DNA of 64,000 nt, taken from the IMG/VR virus record IMGVR_UViG_3300035182_000826, positions 97,453-161,452 of that record, one strand, 5' to 3'. Positions 17,940 to 25,819 of the stretch are shown in pieces. Both the position numbers and the translations under genes were made by a program. The stretch comes from a virus. The first letter of the stretch is position 1. Every line of letters starts with the position of its first letter. The notes under the pieces are model-generated. The model was not told the origin of the DNA and did not search any database. It saw only the letters and a list, made by a program, of their open reading frames with translations.

Positions 17940-18677
17940 TTAGGCGGCACGGCGAACTACTCGTTCATCTGGACCATCGAGATGCAGCAGAATCGTCTTC
18001 ACGATTTCTGAACGCTGAACGTCACTGGTCATGAATTGAACTACGTTGATCTTGTTTGACTTCCCAGCCAAACGTCTCACGATGTAGTCTAAGCCGTTCT
18101 CTTGGACTCGAATCAGATCACTCTGAGATGAGTCACCATTGATCACGAACTGTGAGTACTCGCCGATACGAGTGACAAACAGCTTGATCTGTTCAACTGT
18201 TGTGTTTTGGGCTTCATCAAGAATCACAAAACTGTTGTTGAACGTTCTACCCCGCATGTAGGCCAGCGGCGCGAACTCAACCAACCCACCATCAAGCATC
18301 TTCTTTGTCATGGTAGGACCGATTAAGTCTTCCATGGCGTCAAGCAAAGGTTTGAGGTAAGGGGCAATCTTCTCTTCGAAGGTGCCTGGGAGAAAACCAA
18401 GACTTTCTCCAGCCTCACACACTGGGCGTGTGATAACAATCTTTGACACTTCTTTGCTCAACAGCTTTTCAAGTGCCACTGCCATGGCCAGGAATGATTT
18501 TCCTGTACCAGCGGGACCGACACCGATTGTGAGTGGCTGCTCACGCAGTGACTCTAGATACTGTGACTGTGCAAAGGTCTTTGCTTGAGGTTTGAATTTC
18601 AGCTTGATGACTTTTTCTCCTTCAGGATTAATTGGTTGAGGATACTTTTGCGCTGTGTTTGCGAGCCTTCTACCCAT
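17940..18677 (-). CDS. phoH: PhoH-like P-loop ATPase
   Basis: PhoH family ATPase, common in phages; related proteins act in RNA metabolism, but the phage role is not settled. Walker A GPAGTGKS is at residues 54-61, followed by ITRPVCEAGESLGFLPGTF (family signature), Walker B VILDEAQN at 151-158, and INGDSSQSDL. It is full length at 245 aa and transcribed against the flanking genes. Confidence 0.93.
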   Translation of the reverse strand: MGRRLANTAQKYPQPINPEGEKVIKLKFKPQAKTFAQSQYLESLREQPLTIGVGPAGTGKSFLAMAVALEKLLSKEVSKIVITRPVCEAGESLGFLPGTFEEKIAPYLKPLLDAMEDLIGPTMTKKMLDGGLVEFAPLAYMRGRTFNNSFVILDEAQNTTVEQIKLFVTRIGEYSQFVINGDSSQSDLIRVQENGLDYIVRRLAGKSNKINVVQFMTSDVQRSEIVKTILLHLDGPDERVVRRAA

Positions 18678-18813
18678 GTGATTCTCCTACAGAATGGGTG
18701 TTGCAAAGATGCGTTTGAAAACGCACGACCTGGCAGCGGGGCCGTAGTGCTGTGTTGTGCAACCAATTTGTTGACACCGTATTGTAGGAGTAGGCCCATA
18801 CCAGTTTCAAGAA

Positions 18814-18840
18814 CAGCGTTGCGAACCAACAGCAACGCTG
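18814..18840 (-). terminator. hairpin downstream of the minus-strand gene at 18848
   Basis: Stem CAGCGTTGC / GCAACGCTG, 9-nt loop, no clear U-tract. On the minus strand a TACAAT box follows (around 18781-18786) and could serve phoH. Confidence 0.5.
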
Positions 18841-18847
18841 GAGAACC

Positions 18848-19231
18848 TTAGTCTTGCTTTTGAAGCACGAAGCGGATCCATTCCGCCGTGTTGTTGCAAG
18901 AGTGGTGAAGCATTGATTCACCAGCAGCAATGCAGTCTAGCAAATATTGCGCCAGGCGTGCTTGCTCAGGACCTGATAGAGCTTCGATTGCAGCTCTTGA
19001 TGCTTCTGTAGTGCTCTCGTCACCGTACGTGACAGGACCATTCAGATTCAGATCTGCGCTCTTTAGCCCATTTTTGAAAAACCCAGCTACTCGTGCAATT
19101 GCTAGTATCTGGTAGTTGTTAGTTACCCCACCAGCATCAACAACCTCTTTGAGGGTTAGATCAAGCAACATGTTTGTATGCGTTGGTGCACCAAACGTAA
19201 CTTCATTTTCGATTAGCTGTAGTAGTTTCAT
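18848..19231 (-). CDS. hypothetical late protein
   Basis: 127 aa, helical (FGAPTHTNMLLDLTLKEVVD, LSGPEQARLAQYLLDCIAAG). Not recognised. A TGTAAATA late box lies 28 bp upstream on its strand. Confidence 0.65.
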   Translation of the reverse strand: MKLLQLIENEVTFGAPTHTNMLLDLTLKEVVDAGGVTNNYQILAIARVAGFFKNGLKSADLNLNGPVTYGDESTTEASRAAIEALSGPEQARLAQYLLDCIAAGESMLHHSCNNTAEWIRFVLQKQD

Positions 19232-19259
19232 TTTGGGCTACTGAGTTGTTGTATGTTTT

Positions 19260-19267
19260 TATTTACA
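19260..19267 (-). promoter_or_regulatory. T4-type late promoter box (minus strand)
   Basis: Minus strand reads TGTAAATA, 28 bp before the gene ending at 18848. Confidence 0.55.
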
Positions 19268-19308
19268 ACCGTGCGTTGTAGATACAGTAAGACAACTTGG
19301 AAATCACA

Positions 19309-19527
19309 ATGACCACAACTTGGGTTGACACAGAGACATCAGCAATTCCACCACATTCAACATGGGCTGCACTTGACGACATGGCGCTTCTGAAAGTCAA
19401 GGCCGCCTTGATGAACAGGCTTTACATCGCTGGGGCGAATCAAATGTATGCAATTCCGCTGAGACATGGAATTGCTGAGATCGAGGCCATTCTGATGGAT
19501 CGACTAAATAAGCCTGCTGGATCTTGA
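19309..19527 (+). CDS. small hypothetical protein
   Basis: 72 aa with helices LKVKAALMNRLYIAGAN and GIAEIEAILMDRLNK. I start at ATG 19309, since GGA lies 8-10 bp upstream; a TTG at 19297 is in frame. Not recognised. Confidence 0.55.
   Translation: MTTTWVDTETSAIPPHSTWAALDDMALLKVKAALMNRLYIAGANQMYAIPLRHGIAEIEAILMDRLNKPAGS
19503..19510 (+). promoter_or_regulatory. T4-type late promoter box
   Basis: ACTAAATA, 61 bp before the 691-aa structural gene; it lies inside the end of the preceding small gene. Confidence 0.55.
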
Positions 19528-19571
19528 TAGCTAGCACCAGCAATTGTTTCAGCTAGCGGAACGGAGAACTC

Positions 19572-21647
19572 ATGGCTTATACTCTTTCTTGGACCTCACC
19601 GGGCCTTCCATACATTCAGAAGCAGAACAGCATCACAGTGCCAACTGCTGGAACTGTGTCAAATGCAGCTTCTATCAGCTTGACGGGCCGCGGCGCCCCA
19701 AACTACGGTGTCGTGCAGCAGCAAAACCTTTTGAAGCTGCTTGAAAACTTTGCAGGCCCATCATCACCAAGCTATCCAACTGTTGGTCAACTGTGGTATG
19801 ACACTGATGCCAAGGTCCTGAAGCTTTGCACAGACACACCAACTGCGACTTCAACTGATACGATCTGGAAGGGAATGAGCTTCGTACAAGTTGGAAGCAC
19901 CGCGCCAACTTCACCAGCAATTGGCGACCTCTGGTTCAATGTCACTGGCACGAACTCTGGAATCATGTACGTGTACACAGGTCTTGGTCGCTTTCCAGAG
20001 CAGACATGGACGAGCACTGGGTATTACCCAACAGCAGTTAGCACTACACTAGCCGTGAAGAACAACTATGATAGCTTCACAAACATGAATCCAGGTGAAG
20101 GATATTTGCACGGGTTCAGCGCTGGTGTTTCCGCTGACGTTGATGGAAGTGTACTAATCAACGGAACAGCTGTCACAATTCCACGTGGTATTCTGTACAG
20201 CTCTTATCCTGTTTCGAATGGAATACTTGTTTACAGCGCAAACGGCTTCTCAATCGGAGCTGGAACAGTTAATGTTGTGATCGCATATGAGTTGGCAGAC
20301 GGTACGTGGCTGTACGACAACAACGCTGGCTTTGTCACATTCACTCCAGACAACACAATGTATGCCATTGGGCTTGCAACAGTAACGAGTGTTGACCCGG
20401 CCACATCCGGCAGCACGTCTTACGGACTATCATCAACTACAGTATGGCCATCTGGCATCAGCCTTTCAAAGATCCATCAATTCTCTGAATCGTCTATTGC
20501 AAATGGCAAGATTGGTGGATGGGAGCAGCTGTACCCTACACCAAATGTTGTTGGCGGTCGTGATGAGTATAACTACATCTTTGACATGGTGTACTCATTC
20601 ATTGGAAGCCCAACTCTGGAAGGTGGCGCGGGTGGCGCGAACGCCATTGGCAAGAACATTACGTACCTGTCACCACTGAAGTCTCTGACTGCGTCACTTG
20701 AAACCGTCGCATCAACAATCACTGACTCGAATGTGTTTGTGAATGGAGCATATGGTGATTTGACAGTTCAACCAACGTCATATGATTGGGATCGTCTATT
20801 GGCTGCTGCTAGATATGCTCTGGCACGTCTTGAGCTTCCATCTTCACTTGTGTCAAGCATCTCAAACACTCCATTTGTGTCAGACAAGCAAGCTGTTGAC
20901 ACAACAATCAACTTGCCAAGCGCAAGGTATGCGAACAACACGCTGTCAACTGCAACAATGCTTCGCACCTATCAAGAAACAGCGAACGCGCTGCAATCAG
21001 CACTCCAGAACAGGTATGTGCTGAAGGGCATGCTTGGCGCTTCAGGCACGAACACCACATTCAACAGTGAAGTGTCAGTTGTTCAGCAAGCGGCGTTTAA
21101 CGCCGCTGTGACAGGCTCACAACTAGCCTCTTCAGTCACACATGGTCTCTCGTTCAGGTTCAATGTCTTGAATCCAGAGGCAAAGAACTTCTTCACCGCG
21201 GGTCAGGCAATTGAGATCTTGCTAGCTCACTCTGGAACATCAACTGCTGCTGACACCGCGCTGCGGAACTTGCTGTCATCTTACGGTCGCTTTAGACTCA
21301 CAATGGATGAGCTATTTGTGATGACCCCATCAACAACTCCAAGCCTTTCAGTTGAACCTGTCTCTGGTGGTTTTGAGTCACTGTCAACGTCAAGCACGAC
21401 TTTGTTCAGCATCTCAGTTGGTACAGCAGCAATCACTGTTCGTGGTCTCATCTCATCTGCTAGCAATCTTCCATATGTGCAGCTATTTGTTGACGTGACT
21501 GCTGGCGGTTTAACGACTGGAACATTGAACGTGACGTGGAACACCATTGTTGATAACACGCAGTATGGCTCGCCGGCCACTTACGTCTTCCCGCGTCCAC
21601 TAACATACACGGCCACCGACAAATTGGGTTCTAGCATTTTTGTGTAA
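19572..21647 (+). CDS. virion structural protein (fibre- or baseplate-like)
   Basis: 691 aa, Ser/Thr/Ala-rich and beta-rich, typical of phage appendage proteins. The N-terminus (QQNLLKLLENFAGPSSPSYP, VGQLWYDTDAKVLKL) matches a motif widespread in T4-like phage structural proteins. Two GxLWyDT/GDLWFNV repeats occur in the first 150 residues. The helical middle (about 390-480) may trimerise. It stands alone under a late box with a good GGAG. The exact virion location is unknown. Confidence 0.65.
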   Translation: MAYTLSWTSPGLPYIQKQNSITVPTAGTVSNAASISLTGRGAPNYGVVQQQNLLKLLENFAGPSSPSYPTVGQLWYDTDAKVLKLCTDTPTATSTDTIWKGMSFVQVGSTAPTSPAIGDLWFNVTGTNSGIMYVYTGLGRFPEQTWTSTGYYPTAVSTTLAVKNNYDSFTNMNPGEGYLHGFSAGVSADVDGSVLINGTAVTIPRGILYSSYPVSNGILVYSANGFSIGAGTVNVVIAYELADGTWLYDNNAGFVTFTPDNTMYAIGLATVTSVDPATSGSTSYGLSSTTVWPSGISLSKIHQFSESSIANGKIGGWEQLYPTPNVVGGRDEYNYIFDMVYSFIGSPTLEGGAGGANAIGKNITYLSPLKSLTASLETVASTITDSNVFVNGAYGDLTVQPTSYDWDRLLAAARYALARLELPSSLVSSISNTPFVSDKQAVDTTINLPSARYANNTLSTATMLRTYQETANALQSALQNRYVLKGMLGASGTNTTFNSEVSVVQQAAFNAAVTGSQLASSVTHGLSFRFNVLNPEAKNFFTAGQAIEILLAHSGTSTAADTALRNLLSSYGRFRLTMDELFVMTPSTTPSLSVEPVSGGFESLSTSSTTLFSISVGTAAITVRGLISSASNLPYVQLFVDVTAGGLTTGTLNVTWNTIVDNTQYGSPATYVFPRPLTYTATDKLGSSIFV

Positions 21648-21655
21648 CCCGAACG

Positions 21656-21687
21656 AACACAAAAATTGTGTTGTACAGGACTATAAC
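21656..21687 (+). promoter_or_regulatory. palindrome plus -10 box
   Basis: Stem AACACAA / TTGTGTT (21656-21672), then TATAAC at 21682-21687, before the 97-aa gene. It may combine terminator and promoter. Confidence 0.4.
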
Positions 21688-21734
21688 TTCGGCCTAAAAT
21701 CGCCTCAACAAATACAAACGCGAGGAGTGATACG

Positions 21735-22028
21735 GTGGCGAGAAGTCCTATTGTGTCGGTCGGTCAAGTGTATCTACATGGTGCACTGAACGAGTATGCA
21801 GTGGTCACGAAGTCCTACCAGGGAGAAATTTTCTTTTCTGGTCCCGGGTTCAGTGGCAAGAATGAAGTCTCAGCGTTCTTGAGCAACTTCGGCCCGGTCG
21901 ACCCGGTCGATTTGACACCGCTCGAACAAGCGCAGCTCTTGCAGTTCATGCAATTGCTGCCGAATGCACCGTGCCTCAGCGTTGGCTGGGTTGGTGATTA
22001 CGACGATTCCTTCTTCGACGAAGAGTAA
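21735..22028 (+). CDS. small hypothetical protein
   Basis: 97 aa starting with GTG after GAGGAG. Acidic C-terminus (YDDSFFDEE) and GC-richer codons than nearby late genes, as for other presumed early genes. Not recognised. Confidence 0.65.
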   Translation: MARSPIVSVGQVYLHGALNEYAVVTKSYQGEIFFSGPGFSGKNEVSAFLSNFGPVDPVDLTPLEQAQLLQFMQLLPNAPCLSVGWVGDYDDSFFDEE

Positions 22029-22050
22029 TGGGGGCAATTGCCCCCATTTT
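22027..22050 (+). terminator. rho-independent terminator
   Basis: AATGGGGGCAA / TTGCCCCCATT followed by TT; it overlaps the stop codon of the gene above. Confidence 0.85.
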
Positions 22051-22123
22051 CGCATGAATCAAAAACACCAGCGAGCGTACCCGTGACCCGTGGCGTGTTG
22101 CCGACAAAATAAGGAGAAATGAC

Positions 22124-22372
22124 GTGTCAACAGTTCTTACCTCAAGACGTCAAATCGAACCGCCAAAGCGAAAAGACGTTGAACAGCTGCTTACCATCTA
22201 TCAGTCATTGGCAGAGGCAAGAGAATTTCTCGGTATGTCAATGCCCTACAATAGCGGTCGGATCATCAGCCCAGAATTAGAGCTGTCGGCCGACGATATC
22301 AGAGCGCTACTGAGAAACTTATCTTTTGAGTTCACCTCTTTCTTTCAGGAACTGAAAGCCACTAAGGCCTGA
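22124..22372 (+). CDS. small hypothetical protein
   Basis: 82 aa, GTG start after AAGGAG. Helical (DVEQLLTIYQSLAEAREFLG). It converges with and overlaps the GIY-YIG gene by 11 bp. Not recognised. Confidence 0.55.
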   Translation: MSTVLTSRRQIEPPKRKDVEQLLTIYQSLAEAREFLGMSMPYNSGRIISPELELSADDIRALLRNLSFEFTSFFQELKATKA

Positions 22373-22772
22373 CAAGAACAGCCTCGGCACCAAAGGTCGC
22401 AGTGTAATCACTGGCGACCTTTTTCTCCACCTGGTGTATCTCTTCTCTTGATAGGCCTGAGAAGAGAATCGTGAAGCACAACGTTATCCTCTTTGCGTTG
22501 CCAAGAATCTCCGGTGTGTAAAGCCTTGAGATTCCTACCTTTGTTGACACACGTGCTTGCTTCAGTGCAGACTTGTGCTTGCTCGCCCGTGTTGCAGGCG
22601 AGCGCGTCTGCCCAATGTACCAAAACACCTGTCCATCCACATCAATGGACAGCTCATAGACTGAGTAGGTGTTATCCTGGTGTTTTGAAAAATCAGTGAT
22701 CATGTCAATCAGTACTGTGCTTAGGTAGTCCTTGTACTGATCAGCAATCTCATCTAAAGAATACGTGATCAT
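22362..22772 (-). CDS. GIY-YIG family nuclease
   Basis: The GIY-YIG core appears as VYEL (38-41) and WYIGQTRSPATRASKHKSAL (51-70), with the expected Arg62 and His66. At about 136 aa it is a minimal single-domain nuclease. It could be a mobile homing-type enzyme or a host-DNA nuclease. I start at ATG 22772; a TTG 8 codons upstream is possible. A late box lies 26 bp upstream on the same strand. Confidence 0.7.
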   Translation of the reverse strand: MITYSLDEIADQYKDYLSTVLIDMITDFSKHQDNTYSVYELSIDVDGQVFWYIGQTRSPATRASKHKSALKQARVSTKVGISRLYTPEILGNAKRITLCFTILFSGLSREEIHQVEKKVASDYTATFGAEAVLVRP

Positions 22773-22798
22773 GTGCCGCCAATAGTTTCGCGGCAAGT

Positions 22799-22806
22799 AT
22801 TTATTG
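22799..22806 (-). promoter_or_regulatory. T4-type late promoter box (minus strand)
   Basis: Minus strand reads AATAAATA, 26 bp before the GIY-YIG nuclease start. Confidence 0.65.
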
Positions 22807-22815
22807 TACTGAAAA

Positions 22816-22887
22816 TGTAACGACCGTGTTCGGCCTGATCAGGTCGTTACACTTTCTGGTGTTCACCAGAAAAAATCATGTTATAGT
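22816..22887 (+). promoter_or_regulatory. TGTAAC/GTTACA operator with downstream -10 box
   Basis: TGTAACGACC (22816-22825) and GGTCGTTACA (22842-22851) are perfect 10-bp arms. A second palindrome TTTCTGGTG / CACCAGAAA follows (22853-22872). The -10 TATAGT is at 22882-22887, 30 bp after the right arm. It drives the GC-rich AAA+ gene. Confidence 0.65.
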
Positions 22888-22929
22888 TCCAACATCAACA
22901 AACAACGCCAAATACTAGGAGTGTTCAAC

Positions 22930-23952
22930 ATGGCAGTTGCTCAAGTTTCTTGGAATCCGAGTCAAGCCCGCTGGGAAGCCACCTTTGGTGGCCGAGTGAT
23001 CGCTTCGAACCGGAACTTCTCTGGTGGCGTCGACTACCTCCGTCGTGTGATCGAAGGCGGCTTCAGCCAGAAGGCCAAGAACCTCGGTATCGACAAGATC
23101 GAAGTCCTGCAAGCGTCGACTGCGCTGTCGAACGTTGTGAACGGCACGATGAACTCCGATGATGAGTTGGCTCCGGAGCCACTGCGCAGTCTGGATGATG
23201 AATTCCCGATCAACGAGCGCTTCGCGATCATGACTGACTACGTCGAGATGGTCGCTGAAAAGCAACTCGCATCAACGATCGTGACCGGTGAAGGCGGTCT
23301 CGGCAAGTCATTCACGGTGATGCGCACGCTGCGAGCCTGCGGCCTGGAAGACACCGACAAGTACCTCGGTGCCAAGGAAATCGGCTCTTCGTTCGATGGC
23401 TTCCGCGGCTACAAGGTCATCAAGGGGTACTCCACCGCGAAGGGTCTGTACCGCACGCTGTACGAGTATCGGAACCAGATCGTTGTGTTTGACGACTGTG
23501 ACTCCATCTTGAAGGATGCGAACGCGGTGAACGTGCTCAAGGCTGCCCTTGACAGCTACGATGTTCGAATCGTGTCGTGGAATGCCGAATCGATGATGGG
23601 TGATGATGACCTGCCGCGCAGCTTCGAGTTCACTGGCGGCGTGATCTTCATCTCGAACCTTCCGAAGTACAAGGTGCCGCAAGCCATTCGCTCTCGTGCC
23701 ATGTGTGCCGATGTGAGCATGTCCCGCGATGAAGTCATCGAGCGCATGCAAGTCATCATTGAGTCTGACGAGTTCATGCCGAACTTCTCGATGGAGCATA
23801 AGCGTGAAGCCCTCCAGTTCGTGTCTGATCATCGTGATGATCCGCTGATCGCTGAACTGAACCTTCGCTCGCTGGTGAACGCGGTCAAGGCCCGTGAAGC
23901 CAAGCCGGACTCGTGGGAGCGTCTCGCCCTGTACTCCATGGCGAACTCCTAA
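22930..23952 (+). CDS. early-type AAA+ ATPase
   Basis: Walker A GEGGLGKS (120-127), Walker B VVFDDCDS (185-192), a FTGGVIFISNLP sensor-1 block and a C-terminal helical lid. It is a paralogue of the late AAA+ protein at 9971-11539 but has a different, shorter N-terminal domain. The DNA is markedly GC-rich with host-like codons, and an operator plus -10 box lies upstream, so it is probably an early, well-expressed gene. AGGAG precedes ATG 22930. Cellular role unknown. Confidence 0.75.
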   Translation: MAVAQVSWNPSQARWEATFGGRVIASNRNFSGGVDYLRRVIEGGFSQKAKNLGIDKIEVLQASTALSNVVNGTMNSDDELAPEPLRSLDDEFPINERFAIMTDYVEMVAEKQLASTIVTGEGGLGKSFTVMRTLRACGLEDTDKYLGAKEIGSSFDGFRGYKVIKGYSTAKGLYRTLYEYRNQIVVFDDCDSILKDANAVNVLKAALDSYDVRIVSWNAESMMGDDDLPRSFEFTGGVIFISNLPKYKVPQAIRSRAMCADVSMSRDEVIERMQVIIESDEFMPNFSMEHKREALQFVSDHRDDPLIAELNLRSLVNAVKAREAKPDSWERLALYSMANS

Positions 23953-24033
23953 TCCCCTTATCAAACTCAAGATTTTGAAAGGTTGATCTGAACTCCTAGT
24001 GCCTGACTCCTTTGCAGTTGCCAGGCCCTCTTA

Positions 24034-24067
24034 GGCCCTACAGCGAAAGTTGTAGGGCCATTTTTTA
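24034..24067 (+). terminator. strong rho-independent terminator
   Basis: GGCCCTACA / TGTAGGGCC with an 8-nt loop and a TTTTTT run. It ends the AAA+ transcript. Confidence 0.93.
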
Positions 24068-24551
24068 TTCTGCCTCGGCGACACCGGTGAGGCCCGGCTC
24101 ACACAGGCTCGCCAAGACATATATCTTTATTGGCCACTATTTTTAAGCGCACCGGCGTCGCCTCGTGTCGCCGGCTCACGTTGAACCCGCTATTCGTCGG
24201 CTAATGCGCTCTGTGTGCGCCTCACCACTATGAACACCACCTCACTCCAATGAGAACCTGAAGAACTGGTCACCTCGCTCCAATGAAGAACTTGTTGGAG
24301 AATCCGTTGAACCCGCTATCTGTCGGCTAATGCGCTCTATGGGCGCTCACGCCTCACTTAAACTTTTTGCTAATGATAATGTCAGCTCTTGAAGGTCCTT
24401 GACCGTGTCATAGAACCCATTGAACCCGCTATTCGTCGGCTAATGCGCTCTATGAGCGCACTGTGCACCTCACACAAAGAGCCCCTTCTAATTTGGCGCC
24501 TTTCTTAAGTGCAGTTCGCCATAAGCGATAGAGCACCACCTCGGCGACACC

Positions 24552-24581
24552 GGTGAGGTCCGGCTCACACCGGACCTCACC
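24552..24581. repeat. 12-bp perfect hairpin, 'flip' orientation
   Basis: GGTGAGGTCCGG, loop CTCACA, CCGGACCTCACC. Its loop is the reverse complement of the loop in the copy at 24915-24944. Confidence 0.9.
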
Positions 24582-24732
24582 ACCAATAAGTTATGCACAG
24601 CACTTGGCCGGTGTGAGCCGGCGTCGCCTCGTGTCGCCGGCTCACGTTGAACCCGCTATTCGTCGGCTAATGCGCTCTGTGTACGCACACTGTGAGCGAC
24701 TATGACCAATGAAAACTGATCACCTGCTCCAA

Positions 24733-24775
24733 TGAAGAACTTGTTGGAGAACTTGTTGGAGAACTTGTTGGAGAG
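24733..24775 (+). repeat. 14-bp direct tandem repeat
   Basis: GAACTTGTTGGAGA occurs three times head to tail; single copies appear elsewhere in the array. Confidence 0.85.
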
Positions 24776-24914
24776 CCCATTGAACCTGCTATTCGTCGGC
24801 TAATGCGCTCTGTGTGCGCCTCACCACTAAGAACACTCTTCTAATTTGACACTTTCTTAAGTGCGGCACAAATGGCAGTTCGCCATAAGCAATGAGCACA
24901 GCCTCGGCGACACC

Positions 24915-24944
24915 GGTGAGGTCCGGTGTGAGCCGGACCTCACC
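24915..24944. repeat. 12-bp perfect hairpin, 'flop' orientation
   Basis: GGTGAGGTCCGG, loop TGTGAG, CCGGACCTCACC: exactly the inversion of the hairpin at 24552-24581, within otherwise similarly oriented flanks. Confidence 0.9.
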
Positions 24945-25024
24945 GCCAATAAGTTATGCACAGCACTTGGCCGGTGTGAGCCGGCGTCGCCTCGTGTCGC
25001 CGAGGGTGACAGGCGTCAATAGAA

Positions 25025-25032
25025 GATAAATA
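25025..25032 (+). promoter_or_regulatory. T4-type late promoter box
   Basis: GATAAATA, 21 bp before the kinase-like gene. Confidence 0.75.
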
Positions 25033-25053
25033 GCCAATCATTATGGAGTTCAT

Positions 25054-25701
25054 ATGAAAGTCAAAGATCTATTACAAGAGCTCATTGGCATCAAGAAGTA
25101 CCAAGGCGTTGACTTGCTGCAGCTTCTCATGAAGCTCCAAAGTGAAAAGAAGATCAACGTGAAGAATGGGTCTTTCAGTGTCGTAATCATTCCTGAGAAT
25201 GAAGACTTTGTGTACAGAGTGTGGACACAGGATGGTGGTTGGTTAGATTATATGGAGTACTGCATTGACCACCAAGACAATCCACACATCTTGAAAATCA
25301 AGAGTCGTGCGAAGAAGATTCCATTCATTTTTCAGAGACCTGAGGGGTTTGAGACAACACTGTATGTTGTCAAGACTGAGAAACTACAACCTTTGATTTC
25401 CAACATTGATCTGTTTGATCAGGTCAGAGTGTTCAGTAATATCGTGCAAAGAGATTTTCCAACATATGCGATTGTGAATAAGAGAATCAAAGAGCAAACT
25501 GGAATCAAGACTGATTTTGATAAGAGCTTCTATGACACGGTCAAGGACCTTCAAGAGCACTCACCCTTTCTACTTGACATCTCAACTTCGAATGTGATGC
25601 TGCGTGGAACTACTCTGGTTCTCTCTGATCCAATTGCAGAAGTCGGAACTAAGGAATTCAAAACAGCTGCTGACATTATCATTAGCAAAAAGTTTAAGTG
25701 A
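25054..25701 (+). CDS. protein-kinase-like fold protein
   Basis: 215 aa. The C-terminal segment FLLDISTSNVMLRGTTLVLSD has the D-x4-N and later DP pattern of a kinase catalytic loop and metal-binding aspartate. FVYRVWTQDGG near residue 50 could be the nucleotide-binding beta strands. No clear VAIK lysine or glycine loop is visible, so activity is uncertain. Late box upstream and GGAG before the ATG. It opens the RNA-repair region. Confidence 0.45.
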   Translation: MKVKDLLQELIGIKKYQGVDLLQLLMKLQSEKKINVKNGSFSVVIIPENEDFVYRVWTQDGGWLDYMEYCIDHQDNPHILKIKSRAKKIPFIFQRPEGFETTLYVVKTEKLQPLISNIDLFDQVRVFSNIVQRDFPTYAIVNKRIKEQTGIKTDFDKSFYDTVKDLQEHSPFLLDISTSNVMLRGTTLVLSDPIAEVGTKEFKTAADIIISKKFK

Positions 25702-25720
25702 GGTGTGAGCGCCCGTTATA

Positions 25721-25747
25721 CGCATTAGCCGACGAATAGCAGGTTCA
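25721..25747 (-). repeat. single inverted copy of the TATTCGTCGGCTAATG element
   Basis: Reads GCATTAGCCGACGAATAGC on the + strand, right after the kinase-like gene, in the opposite orientation to the array at 24.2-24.8 kb. Confidence 0.8.
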
Positions 25748-25819
25748 CGATTTAACCCAAAAAGGGTTTTAGCAAATAAACCCATTAAGTTACATTTTCT
25801 GTACTTCTAAGGTCAGAAA

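Larger units (their letters stand above)
24071..25012. repeat. gene-free array of GC-rich inverted and direct repeats
   Basis: No ORF of interest in about 950 bp. It contains three copies of CCTCGGCGACACCGGTGAGG (24073, 24539, 24902) and five direct copies of an element with core CTATTCGTCGGCTAATGCGC (24181, 24307, 24420, 24646, 24780). Two perfect 12-bp hairpins lie at 24552-24581 and 24915-24944. GTGAGCCGGCG / CGCCGGCTCAC stems and two TTATGCACA sites (one base off a DnaA box) are also present. A similar array in opposite orientation lies at 58.73-59.22 kb. Its role as origin, recombination hotspot or regulatory region is open. Confidence 0.85.

Noticed and set aside
23308-23970. 220-codon minus-strand open frame
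   Set aside because: Shadow of the GC-rich AAA+ gene; His/Arg/Val-rich, typical of antisense frames.
24071-25012. CRISPR array
   Set aside because: Repeats are long, partly inverted, unevenly spaced and without unique spacers of constant length; no cas genes.
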